Assembly: GCA_900315245.1 (NCBI GenBank)
Contig: OMYJ01000002.1
Location: forward strand, 121,864-185,863
Length of the DNA: 64,000 bases
From: an uncultured Bacteroidales bacterium
Lineage (GTDB): Bacteria > Bacteroidota > Bacteroidia > Bacteroidales > WCHB1-69
Reading direction: 5' to 3'
The first letter of the stretch is position 1. Every line of letters begins with the position of its first letter. The position numbers were made by a program, and so were the translations under genes. The notes beneath the pieces are model-generated. The model was not told where the DNA came from and searched no databases. It saw only the letters and a program-made list of their open reading frames with translations. Shown here piece after piece: positions 1-8,776 of this stretch.

Positions 1-189
1 GAGCAAAACGGCGAGAATAAGGATTTTGGTGTCCGAGAAAGATACATAGCTGGATCCGCGATGCTATTTTTGAATGGCCAACTACTAACTTTGAATAGGG
101 ATTACCGGGAAACACCTTTAGGCTTTACAATGATCGACTACGCGCCGAATAGCAACGATATCTTGACATTCCAAGCGGTTCCGAGATAA
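1..189 (+). CDS. Phage structural protein, C-terminal fragment
   Basis: An open frame enters from the left edge and stops with TAA at 187-189, giving the last 62 residues of a protein whose start lies outside the window. The visible part reads as a small beta domain with 'MLFLNGQLL', 'DYRETPLGFTMIDYAP' and 'NDILTFQAV'. The same layout (a short 'LFINGV' strand, a charged loop, then 'PVEGDVVT') recurs at the C-terminus of the next gene, so the two are probably related virion appendage proteins. Gap to the next gene is 36 bases. No enzymatic motif is seen. Assignment as phage-derived rests mainly on this resemblance and on the neighbours. Confidence 0.6.
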   Translation, partial: EQNGENKDFGVRERYIAGSAMLFLNGQLLTLNRDYRETPLGFTMIDYAPNSNDILTFQAVPR

Positions 190-225
190 TGCGACAAATA
201 TAATATTCATAAAAAAAAGAAAAAA

Positions 226-1095
226 ATGGCAAGTGCAAAAACTTTAATCAAAGGTGGCCAGATAAAAATCAGCGACTTCATAAAAGGATTGGCCGACGTG
301 AACTGGTCTAGCAACACTCTTACCGCTTCAGCTGCAGCCATTGCAGCGAAAATCGAAAATGAAATCGCAGGCGTCGCAGGAGCGATGCTCTACAGAGGCG
401 AATGGAGCGAAGCGGCGACTGACACAATCAAGAAAGGGTATACGTATGTGTATGGGGGTAATTCCAACGGCAGTATAGGAAGCGGTTCATCGGCAGTAAC
501 GTTGGAAGCCGGCGACACGCTGATTGCCAACCGAGACAACGCATCGATTGCCGACCCAGCGCATTGGACGATAGTGCAGGTTAATATCACCGGTGCGGTG
601 ACCGAAGCCAACCTTGTTGATATGCTTGCGTTGTATATCGCAAACGGAAACACTAACGCGCTGGAAATAAGCACACCCACCAGTGGCACTAACGCAGGGA
701 AACTGGTAATCACCGCCAAATTCCCGACAATAAGTTCAGGTGGTGCGGAAGAAGGGAAGTACATCGCCGGCCTCTCAATCGACCCGACAACAGGGGTGAT
801 CACTGTCAGAAAAGCAGAACTTATCAAATGGGAGAGAAAGATTTTAATGGAAGAAGTCTGTGACGGTCTAACAAACGGCCGGAACAAAGAATTCTTAACA
901 AAACACAAAGTTTTCCCTGGTAGCAATTACGCCCTGTTTATCAACGGAGTGAAGCAGGCGGAATCGTGTGATGACACGACACTGGACTATTCGTTTTCAA
1001 TAGATATCACACAAAAAGGGAAATTCACTCTCTCAAACAGCGCATACATCCCCGTGGAAGGCGATGTTGTGACGTGCATGTACATCGCCGAATGA
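226..1095 (+). CDS. Putative phage tail/appendage protein
   Basis: A 289-residue protein without signal peptide or membrane segment. Its N-terminal third is alanine-rich. The middle holds a region ('GAMLYRGEWS', 'LEAGDTLIANRDNAS', 'PAHWTIVQVNITG') of the sort found in tail-fibre-associated proteins of Bacteroidales phages. The C-terminal 80 residues form a strand-rich domain ('NYALFINGVKQ', 'PVEGDVVTCMYI') resembling the end of the preceding fragment. The ATG follows an A-rich leader, usual in Bacteroidota. Its TGA overlaps the next start by four bases (ATGA), so translation of the two is probably coupled. Exact virion role is unknown. Confidence 0.6.
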   Translation: MASAKTLIKGGQIKISDFIKGLADVNWSSNTLTASAAAIAAKIENEIAGVAGAMLYRGEWSEAATDTIKKGYTYVYGGNSNGSIGSGSSAVTLEAGDTLIANRDNASIADPAHWTIVQVNITGAVTEANLVDMLALYIANGNTNALEISTPTSGTNAGKLVITAKFPTISSGGAEEGKYIAGLSIDPTTGVITVRKAELIKWERKILMEEVCDGLTNGRNKEFLTKHKVFPGSNYALFINGVKQAESCDDTTLDYSFSIDITQKGKFTLSNSAYIPVEGDVVTCMYIAE

Positions 1096-4000
1096 TAGAC
1101 CTAAACCAGCTGAAGAACACAGAGGTATCCTCTCCGTCTGACGGAGAGGTGTTGCGCTACCGGGGCGGCAAGCTGCGCAACGAGGAGCTATGTGAGCTGT
1201 GGGAGGACACGGAGGTCACAGACAGGCTCAGCGACACATACCCAATCCGACAGGATTATGTCAACAACAACGGAACATGGTCGTCTTCCACCTCATACAA
1301 ACATTGGGTGGTGCCGGTGGATAAGATACGCAAGGTTATGATCACCGCCAACGAACACGGCGCCTATTTTTCATTCTTTAAATCGTACGAAGCGGGGAAT
1401 ACTCCTGTAACAGAGTATGCATCAGGTTACAGCAACAGGGTGAATATTCCGTCCGACGGAACGCTTTCCATTGTAGTCCCTGCAGATGCTAAATGGCTGT
1501 ACATATATTCCGGAATATCCGACTACTACAAACCCATATCCGTTCTGTTTACCGGCACTGGCATCACCGAGCACCGCGGCACGTCGTCGCAGTTCGTCAA
1601 GGGCGACGGCACGCTTGATAACAACACCTATCTAACCCAGGAGACAAACCCCGACTGGAATGCCACCAGCGGTGCAGCGAAAATACTCAACAAGCCGACA
1701 AATGTCAGCGATTTTACCAACGACGTGGGATACCTCACACAGCACCAGACAGTCAGGATGGTAAACGGAGAGACGCTGACTGGCGATGGCGGCGACATAA
1801 ATCTGTATGACGGATTCTATTTTCCAAACGCCGTACAGGACAATGACGGGAATTGGTACGGTGCAGTAGTGATCGGTGATCAGGTATGGTTGGCAGAAAA
1901 CCTGAGGACCACACATTATAATGACGGTACCGCAATAACAAAGGCTGGTGATAGTGATTTCAGTAACAGTGTTCCATATTACTATTATAAAAACGCAACC
2001 CAGCTTTTAAGATACGGTGTTTTGTATAACTGGGCTGCAATAATGAACGGCGCATCACCAAGCGATGCGGTTCCAAGTGGCGTATCAGGTATTGCTCCTC
2101 CGGGGTTTCATATACCGAGCAGTACTGAAATAAGCAATTTTCTTACCTATGTCAGCGGTCAAATAAGGTATAGATATGCCAATAATCCAAATAAAATTGG
2201 CAAAGCCTTGGCATCTACCCGATATTGGGGAAGTAATAGTACCGCCGGTAATGTTGGTAATGATAGAAACTCGAACAACGCAACCGGTTTTGGATTTATG
2301 CCTGGCGGAAGAAGAACTGAGGCGGATGGAACACAATATGTTGGTCACTATGGATATATGTGGACTGCTAGCGAGCTTTCTGAAACAGCCGCAGGTTGTT
2401 ATCGTATTATATATGAAGGCGATGGTTGTCGTGCTGTTGCACAAAATAAAAAGACGTATGCATCCGTTCGTTGTGTTTCTGATTTGACTCCATTGCAATT
2501 CCGTGATTGGTATATCACAACACACGGCTCTATGCAGCACCACATCCAACCCGAGGTCAACAACGCAACACTGACCATCAAGGAGAACGGAACAACGATA
2601 GGCACCTTCACAGCCAACGCCGAAGAGGACAAGTCTATAGACATTGTCGTGCCCATGACAGCTTCGGACGTGGATGCACTGCCAGCATCAACCAAATACG
2701 CCGCGTCATTATCCCTGTCTGTCAACACAACAAACTTTGAGGTCACAGCACAGCTCAAAGACCAGAACGGAGACAGCATCGGTTCGGCGGCCATAATCGA
2801 CCTGCCACTGGAGAGCGTTGTTGTAGATGGCTTTTACAACGCGCAGACAAAGAAGGTGGCTCTCATCCTCCAAAACAACAGCATAGTAGAGTTCTCGGTA
2901 GCCGACCTGGTGTCTGGGCTGCAGAGCGAGATAACGGAGCAGAACCCGCTTTCGGCCGATTTAGTAACGGACGGCAATGTCAACAAAGTTTTCACATTGA
3001 CACTGAAGAACAAGCTCGACGGTATCGAGGCTGGTGCACAGGTCAATGTGCAGCCGGACTGGAACGCCACCACCGGGCCTTCGGCGATTCTGCACAAGCC
3101 GACAATACCCGCGGATAAGGTGTTCCGATGTCAGTTCCTCTACGTCAGCGGTGAAGGGTTGATGTTGGACAACGTTACTCCCAACGACATCCTCAACGCC
3201 CATATCGCCGGAAAAATTGTTATATGCGAAATGGTAACAGACCTGTACTCGACATCGACCATTAACGTTGTAATGATGTTGTCAGACACCGAAAACGGGC
3301 CGGCTTTCACCGGGGTAAGGGACTGCAACGGTCAAACGATATGTTTCAAGATGCGTTACGACACGGACGAGCGGGAATGGGTCGTCAGCACGGTAAATAT
3401 CGGGCAGAGCCCGGTGCAGGCGGACTGGAACGCCACAAGTGGTCTTTCACAAATTTTGAACAAGCCAAAACACAGAACGATTAACGGCGAGATTCTGACT
3501 GGCGATGGCTGCGACATCAACATACATGACGGACTATACTTTCCAGATGCAGCTCAGGACTATGAAGGAAACACGTACGGAGCGGTAGTGATTGGTAATC
3601 AAGTATGGTTAAGCGAAAATTTGAGAACAAGGTTTTTCCCGAACGGTTATTGGATATATCCTGGCGGAAACAACGAAAGCGAAACGATACCATATTATTA
3701 TAATAACGACAATTCGAACATTCCATTAAAAGAACGCGGTTACCTTTACAATCTTGCCGCTGTGCTGCACGATGCATCCACATCCGAAACAACCCCGTCT
3801 GGCGTTCAAGGCATTGCACCTGACGGCTGGCACATACCGAGCGCGGCGGAATGTGAGCAATTATTGGATTATGTTAAAGATCAAAAACGTTTTTCTGAAT
3901 TTAGTGAAAATGGTTCCCTGCAATACGCAAAATCATTGGCGGCTCGTAAAAGATGGACTTCTACGAACTTACCAGGAACGATAGGTTATAACCAAGAGGA

Positions 4001-4706
4001 TAACAACGCAACAGGATTTTCACTTGTGCCTTCAGGAACAAGGCAAGGTGGACAAATTGCGAGAGAGGGAACAATAGGCTTTTTTGCCACATGCTCAATA
4101 TATAACGATACTGGTAATTGGTTAGTATACGGTGCAAATAATGCTGACGAACAATTAGGTTGGTTTGGTTCATATAAAACCGATGCGTTTGCAGTGCGAT
4201 GTGTCAGCGACTTGAATCCGGTACAATTCCTGAGCTGGTATATTGAGAAATACGGCACGATCCAGCACAAGGTTGAAAGCATGAGGATATATAGGGGCGT
4301 CTGGGGCCTTCGGTCAAACAATAGAATTGAAGCGGAATTGGATGTTGATGATTTGAACAACGTAGATTTGAAAAGTCGCTATGGTGTACTACTGATTCTC
4401 AGTGTAACTACTGATATACCAGCTAACGGACGTCTAACCATAAAGGGAAGTGATGTGGTAGCAGAATCTGAAATCTATTACAGAGGAAGCAGACTAACTT
4501 CAGGACTTATTCAACGAGGCGATACATGTATTGTAATGTACAGATACATGGGAGGCACGAATCTAAGTTTTTTGCTGAGCAATGACAGATGGGGGCAAAT
4601 GTTGTCTGCTTTGCAAGACACAGCCGTGACGATACATTCTGGTTCAGGGATACCGGATGACGACATTGGCAGCGATGGGGACATTTATATAATGACTACA
4701 ACTTAA
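1092..4706 (+). CDS. Large phage tail-fibre-like protein with two FISUMP domains
   Basis: A 1204-residue protein. I start it at 1092, which makes an ATGA overlap with the gene before; an in-frame ATG at 1074 exists. It contains three copies of a tail-fibre motif, 'DWNATSG...ILNKP' (with one ATTG variant), and two Fibrobacter-succinogenes-major-paralogous domains, about residues 235-465 and 815-1055. Each FISUMP copy opens with 'NGE.LTGDG.DIN' and 'FP.A.QD', contains 'VWL.ENLRT' and 'GIAP.G.HIPS', and ends in 'VRC VSDL'. The domain family has a C-type-lectin-like fold in related proteins, so a receptor-binding role is plausible. The FISUMP stretches look more AT-rich than the flanking fibre sequence, as expected for inserted modules. 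Host specificity cannot be read from sequence. Confidence 0.7.
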   Translation: MIDLNQLKNTEVSSPSDGEVLRYRGGKLRNEELCELWEDTEVTDRLSDTYPIRQDYVNNNGTWSSSTSYKHWVVPVDKIRKVMITANEHGAYFSFFKSYEAGNTPVTEYASGYSNRVNIPSDGTLSIVVPADAKWLYIYSGISDYYKPISVLFTGTGITEHRGTSSQFVKGDGTLDNNTYLTQETNPDWNATSGAAKILNKPTNVSDFTNDVGYLTQHQTVRMVNGETLTGDGGDINLYDGFYFPNAVQDNDGNWYGAVVIGDQVWLAENLRTTHYNDGTAITKAGDSDFSNSVPYYYYKNATQLLRYGVLYNWAAIMNGASPSDAVPSGVSGIAPPGFHIPSSTEISNFLTYVSGQIRYRYANNPNKIGKALASTRYWGSNSTAGNVGNDRNSNNATGFGFMPGGRRTEADGTQYVGHYGYMWTASELSETAAGCYRIIYEGDGCRAVAQNKKTYASVRCVSDLTPLQFRDWYITTHGSMQHHIQPEVNNATLTIKENGTTIGTFTANAEEDKSIDIVVPMTASDVDALPASTKYAASLSLSVNTTNFEVTAQLKDQNGDSIGSAAIIDLPLESVVVDGFYNAQTKKVALILQNNSIVEFSVADLVSGLQSEITEQNPLSADLVTDGNVNKVFTLTLKNKLDGIEAGAQVNVQPDWNATTGPSAILHKPTIPADKVFRCQFLYVSGEGLMLDNVTPNDILNAHIAGKIVICEMVTDLYSTSTINVVMMLSDTENGPAFTGVRDCNGQTICFKMRYDTDEREWVVSTVNIGQSPVQADWNATSGLSQILNKPKHRTINGEILTGDGCDINIHDGLYFPDAAQDYEGNTYGAVVIGNQVWLSENLRTRFFPNGYWIYPGGNNESETIPYYYNNDNSNIPLKERGYLYNLAAVLHDASTSETTPSGVQGIAPDGWHIPSAAECEQLLDYVKDQKRFSEFSENGSLQYAKSLAARKRWTSTNLPGTIGYNQEDNNATGFSLVPSGTRQGGQIAREGTIGFFATCSIYNDTGNWLVYGANNADEQLGWFGSYKTDAFAVRCVSDLNPVQFLSWYIEKYGTIQHKVESMRIYRGVWGLRSNNRIEAELDVDDLNNVDLKSRYGVLLILSVTTDIPANGRLTIKGSDVVAESEIYYRGSRLTSGLIQRGDTCIVMYRYMGGTNLSFLLSNDRWGQMLSALQDTAVTIHSGSGIPDDDIGSDGDIYIMTTT

Positions 4707-4718
4707 TACAACACAATC

Positions 4719-5426
4719 ATGCCAACAACAAGACTTATACCAAGTGCGTTTTCAGTAAACAACTCAAGTTATGTGACGGTCACAGACCAGAACAATATGT
4801 ATAATACAACCGACAACAGTTCGGCTTACGCTACATTGCAGGGGAGATCGGGTAACAGAACTGCTCCTAACTATGTTTTTATCAACGGTTTCAATTTTTC
4901 CGCCGTCCCAAACAACGCAGTTGTCTCAAGTTTTATAATCAAGATCAAAGCCTACAGGAGCAGCAACCAGCGGACAGGTTCCAACGGAACTTACGACTAC
5001 AGACCAAAACTGTCATCGTCGGCATCTAATAGCGATGTAATCAGCGGCACGGAATTGATGAGCGACCTTACAACAACAGCTGCATTATATACAATACCTA
5101 CAGGATCACTCACATGGAACGACATTTGCGGATATGGTTCTGGATTTTCAATTGAAATACCATTGTGCAGCAATTCTGGAGCGTATCCTCGGGTCTATAT
5201 GTATGGTGCAGAAATAGAGGTTACTTATACTATTCCAGAGCCTCCGGCCGGAGATACAATCTTCACCAAAGTGAATGGCAGCTGGGTCGAAGCGGCGGAT
5301 GTCAAGGTCAAGAACAACGGCTCGTGGCAGAGCGTGAGCAAAGCATATAAGAATGTCAACGGCTCGTGGGTTGAGCAGAGCGACAAGTCGGCGATGTTCG
5401 ACCCAAATGCGTTGTATTTGAGATAA
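4719..5426 (+). CDS. Putative phage tail protein with NGSW repeats
   Basis: A 235-residue protein starting 12 bases after the large fibre gene. The N-terminal three quarters look like a beta-sandwich; the C-terminal 60 residues carry three short repeats built on 'NGSW' ('KVNGSWVEAADV', 'KNNGSWQSVSKAY', 'NVNGSWVEQ'). Such repeats are common at the ends of minor tail and baseplate proteins in phages. It is the last phage-like gene: the next gene is on the other strand and encodes an envelope protein. No holin, endolysin or integrase follows, so the prophage either ends here or has lost its distal genes. Confidence 0.6.
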   Translation: MPTTRLIPSAFSVNNSSYVTVTDQNNMYNTTDNSSAYATLQGRSGNRTAPNYVFINGFNFSAVPNNAVVSSFIIKIKAYRSSNQRTGSNGTYDYRPKLSSSASNSDVISGTELMSDLTTTAALYTIPTGSLTWNDICGYGSGFSIEIPLCSNSGAYPRVYMYGAEIEVTYTIPEPPAGDTIFTKVNGSWVEAADVKVKNNGSWQSVSKAYKNVNGSWVEQSDKSAMFDPNALYLR

Positions 5427-5489
5427 AAAAACGCCGTTTAAAAACACGTACAATTTGTTTTAAAAAAAGTGCGCATTTTGTTTTGTCGA

Positions 5490-7124
5490 TTATACTTGTT
5501 TCTTCCCTGCCATGAACTGATAGCCAATATTGAGGCCGATAGTCGTCATATTGAGCAACATTCTTCCTGACGACTGGTATTTGGCAGGGAATGATTGAAT
5601 CGTACTATAGACAAAACTCATCCGTTTGGTGAAATCCACATTGAAGTTGAGACCAAAAACAAAATTATGGCTTGGGTTCTTGCCATGGACCAAGAAATTA
5701 ACGCTTCCCGACAGGTTTGGAATCCAATATCCTTCTTGGTGACAATGCAATTTGGAAAGTCCAAATTGAATACCCGTAGTGTAGTCTGTTGGATTATAAA
5801 TGCAATCAATATAGTATTCGTTAATGGAAATACTACCGTCTGGATAAGTTATTATTTGACCAAAGTCGTCATCTATATCTTGAGCACTTCTCACAAACGG
5901 CTTTACGGACAATCCCAACTCGCATTGCATCAACATCTTGTCATGGATTGGTTTGAGAAAGCTGGCTTGGATGGAGAAGCCCGAAAAACGATTTAGGGCA
6001 AGAATTATATTATCAGAATCATGCCAGCCGACAGCTCCATTCGCCCACACGGTGTCGGCAGGGACCACTCCTTCCAAAGTTATATGTGCCTTTCGGAAGA
6101 AATAACCGAACGGGATGCCTATGGAAAAACCAAAACCTTTCGCAAATGTACAACTGTATTTCAGGCTCAACTCGGGAGTATAGCTGTAGTCAATTTTTGG
6201 TGTTATAGGCCCTTTCTTGTCGATAGTTTTACCGCCGATTGCTATGCCGTTATTCAATTGCAGGGAAACCGCATGTATGGGTTTGGTAAAATCAAATGTG
6301 GTGGGTTCCATTGATTTCCTATGTTGCTTGCGATTAAATGTTTTGGGCAGTCCCACAAAGGCATATCCGAAATTAAACCCCACAAAAGACGATCCGTATG
6401 CAAAATCACCATCGTGCTGGGTAAAAGGTGTTTCCAAAGAAAAATAGCCCTTGTAGCGGGTTACAAAGCCCAAATTGACATTCACCCCGACAATGAAGTT
6501 GTTGCGCGGATTACGTTTCCTATGCCACAGAAAATCTACTCCGAATGACAAATCGGGCATCCATTTCCGATGGCAAGAACTGTTTGTGAAATTCAATACA
6601 GAATTAGGGGTTATAAACATATCTTCATAATTTGTGTACTCAAAAAAATATGGTAAATAAAATGGAAATGATAACCCTATGTTGTAATTCGCAAATAAAT
6701 AATCCGTTAGAGTTTGCATATAAGTCGCTTTCAATTTCAGACCAATATAGTTAACATTCATAGGATTAAAATATCCGATACTCATTTCAGGATCCTTATC
6801 TATCCATATTGTTGAAGAAGTTTTGTCAAGAAATCGTAATCCAAAAATACCGCTCATTAATTCTGCGCTCCCTCCAAAACCCGATTTCGTTGTGAATTGA
6901 TAGCCTAAAGATAATTCATTCCCGTATGAAATCAGCGGTGCCCAACCTAACGACGGATCACAATGATAGTCGAAATGCCCCTTGGGTCGAATGACATTGT
7001 TGTACTGTATTGTGAATGAGTGGACCGTCTTATCCGAAAACGGTCTTTTCCTGATAGTATCGTTATGGGCATACACCATCGTTCCTATCATCAGTACAAA
7101 CGTAATACTAATAAGCTTTTTCAT
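5490..7124 (-). CDS. Secreted beta-barrel-like protein with internal duplication
   Basis: A 544-residue protein starting at the MKKLISITF methionine, which gives a clean signal peptide ending near 'VYA'. An earlier in-frame ATG would add 13 polar residues ahead of the signal. After the signal there are two copies of a roughly 250-residue unit. Both contain 'H..S.Q.NN', a 'PELSLKY/NELSLGY' strand, a 'WMPDLS/WIPNLS' segment, an 'NFIVGVNVN/NFVFGLNFN' strand, and end in 'GFNFGY/GLNIGY'. Alternating hydrophobic and polar strands suggest outer-membrane beta-barrels. No family could be named. The gene stands alone, tail to tail with the prophage. Confidence 0.65.
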   Translation of the reverse strand: MKKLISITFVLMIGTMVYAHNDTIRKRPFSDKTVHSFTIQYNNVIRPKGHFDYHCDPSLGWAPLISYGNELSLGYQFTTKSGFGGSAELMSGIFGLRFLDKTSSTIWIDKDPEMSIGYFNPMNVNYIGLKLKATYMQTLTDYLFANYNIGLSFPFYLPYFFEYTNYEDMFITPNSVLNFTNSSCHRKWMPDLSFGVDFLWHRKRNPRNNFIVGVNVNLGFVTRYKGYFSLETPFTQHDGDFAYGSSFVGFNFGYAFVGLPKTFNRKQHRKSMEPTTFDFTKPIHAVSLQLNNGIAIGGKTIDKKGPITPKIDYSYTPELSLKYSCTFAKGFGFSIGIPFGYFFRKAHITLEGVVPADTVWANGAVGWHDSDNIILALNRFSGFSIQASFLKPIHDKMLMQCELGLSVKPFVRSAQDIDDDFGQIITYPDGSISINEYYIDCIYNPTDYTTGIQFGLSKLHCHQEGYWIPNLSGSVNFLVHGKNPSHNFVFGLNFNVDFTKRMSFVYSTIQSFPAKYQSSGRMLLNMTTIGLNIGYQFMAGKKQV

Positions 7125-7191
7125 ATCATTCTTGTTTTTTCGGTTTTCCCACGAGAAATACAACGCTCTTACTTAACCCTTATTAATAGTA

Positions 7192-7208
7192 GTGTGTCTC
7201 CGACACAC
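7192..7208. repeat. Small perfect hairpin
   Basis: A 7-bp perfect stem (GTGTGTC / GACACAC) with a three-base loop in the gap between two minus-strand genes. It lacks a T-run on either strand and is therefore not an obvious intrinsic terminator. It resembles in size the hairpins at 8661 and 8753. Confidence 0.5.
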
Positions 7209-7231
7209 AGCCTCGCGTAACCCACACCTAC

Positions 7232-8590
7232 TCAGTCCATCTTCGCCACAACCCTCCGAAACAGCTCCTCTGCGGTGGTCGCCTTGTAGCAGTCCGAGAA
7301 ATCCATGGGGATGTCGGGGGCGAAACCGTAGGAGGTCTCGGTGCCGTCGGGACCGAAGGTGCGCCAGGTGTTGAAACGGACAATCATCCCCGACGGCAGA
7401 TTGAGCTGGTAGGGGTTGCCTGTGGCGCCGGAGGTCTTCTCACCGTAGAAGACGATGCTCTTGTCCTGATGTAGCCTCGATACCAACCATTCAGCGGCTG
7501 AAGCGGTGTTGTTGCCTTGAATCACCATCACTTTCCCCTTGAAATTGTCCGGGTAATAAGGGTTGGGGTACCTTGTGGACGGAATCGTATAGAAATAGGT
7601 GCCGTTTTTCATCTGGCACACGATATCGTCAGGATCGGCATTCTCCCCGCAGCGGTACGAACCCTGCGCCTTCATGTAGGCGATATTCATCTTGGAAAGG
7701 ATGGTCTCCGACGAGAACGAATCTACCTTGGCCAGGAAACCAACCACATCGTCCGTGTTAAACGACTGACCGCCAACGTTGTGCGTCAAATCCAGAATGA
7801 TGCGCTGACACTCGGCAAGGCTGTCCTTATGCTGCAGAAAGAACTGTTTTCCCGTTTCAAAGCAGTCCGTAAGCCGCAGGTAGCCCGTCCCCGACTCGCG
7901 ATTGATATAGCAGACATTCTCCTTGTTCCGCTCATAATCGTTTACGTACCAGTCGTTTGACGGGTCATCCACCAACTTTTCCGCTGGCAGCGACAGTTGG
8001 TAGAGGGTGTCGCCCTTCAGCGTCAGGTCGAACATCGTCCCATACGGAAAAAGGGTCCAAAGGCCCATGAAGGACATGGCAATCTGCAGGCGGTGGTCGT
8101 CGTTGGTGGCCGGTACGTAGGGAAGCATGTTCTCGCGCATGTAGGTCACCGCGTCCACCCCGTTGATGCTGACAACCTCGTTCCCGACGCGCATCCTGTC
8201 TGCGTATTTCGAGGCGAAGTTCGTCAGAAACAGCTTGCCGTCCCTGTATTCCGTGCGGATGTACGGTTGCGCGAGGGGCGCAACCAACCACGGCGCATCC
8301 ACCACGTAAGTGTGGCTGTTTTGGAAGCTGGCCAGGTACCGCATAATGGCCTTGCTGTACGCGTAATCGTCCTCCGTGGCCCTCACCACCGGCACAAACG
8401 CCCGGTACAGGCTGTCTGCATCTACTTCGGCGCAGTGGTCCATATTGTCGAAGTTGTACGCCATCTCCCGCCAGATTAGGGAAAGTTCGTAAGCTTTTTG
8501 GTCAGGGGTGAGGGTGTTGGGTAGGGGCTGGCTCTGTGCGAGGAACGGAAGGAGCAGCAGTGATAATGCTATTGTGATGAGTTTTTTCAT
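7232..8590 (-). CDS. S41 family peptidase (C-terminal-processing-type), secreted
   Basis: A 452-residue protein with signal peptide (MKKLITIALSLLLLPFLAQSQ). A PDZ-like stretch ('MRVGNEVVSINGVDAVTYM') lies near residues 140-165. The tail-specific protease core follows: a strand 'RIILDLTHNVGG', the nucleophile region 'GNNTASAAEWLVS', and 'GEKTSGATGNPYQLNLPSG'. In the S41 family the serine of the 'TASAAE' segment is the nucleophile and a lysine downstream is the base; 'GEKTSG' supplies a candidate lysine. Acts in the periplasm or outside the cell. Substrate unknown. It stands between an envelope gene and a FISUMP gene on the same strand. Confidence 0.8.
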   Translation of the reverse strand: MKKLITIALSLLLLPFLAQSQPLPNTLTPDQKAYELSLIWREMAYNFDNMDHCAEVDADSLYRAFVPVVRATEDDYAYSKAIMRYLASFQNSHTYVVDAPWLVAPLAQPYIRTEYRDGKLFLTNFASKYADRMRVGNEVVSINGVDAVTYMRENMLPYVPATNDDHRLQIAMSFMGLWTLFPYGTMFDLTLKGDTLYQLSLPAEKLVDDPSNDWYVNDYERNKENVCYINRESGTGYLRLTDCFETGKQFFLQHKDSLAECQRIILDLTHNVGGQSFNTDDVVGFLAKVDSFSSETILSKMNIAYMKAQGSYRCGENADPDDIVCQMKNGTYFYTIPSTRYPNPYYPDNFKGKVMVIQGNNTASAAEWLVSRLHQDKSIVFYGEKTSGATGNPYQLNLPSGMIVRFNTWRTFGPDGTETSYGFAPDIPMDFSDCYKATTAEELFRRVVAKMD

Positions 8591-8660
8591 GTTGTATTGG
8601 GTTTGTTATTCGATAATGGCTTGTTTTTCGGAACAAACGAGACTTTTAAGATTCACGACC

Positions 8661-8769
8661 TCGTGCCAGCGGCACGAAATCTCAATAACCCCATACGAAA
8701 CGAACGGAGTGAGTGCCGTGTGGGGTATGCGGCGGGTGCAGTGCTGGGACATGCGTGCCGAAGGTACGC
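8661..8769. repeat. Composite palindromic intergenic element
   Basis: Two hairpins, TCGTGCC-AGC-GGCACGA at 8661-8677 and GCGTGCC-GAA-GGTACGC (one G-T pair) at 8753-8769, frame about 75 bases that themselves contain partly complementary 'ACCCCATAC' and 'GGGGTATG'. The element occupies most of the 186-base gap between two minus-strand genes and has no reading frame of its own. It looks like a dispersed REP-like element; copy number in the genome cannot be seen here. Confidence 0.5.
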
Positions 8770-8776
8770 TACCATC

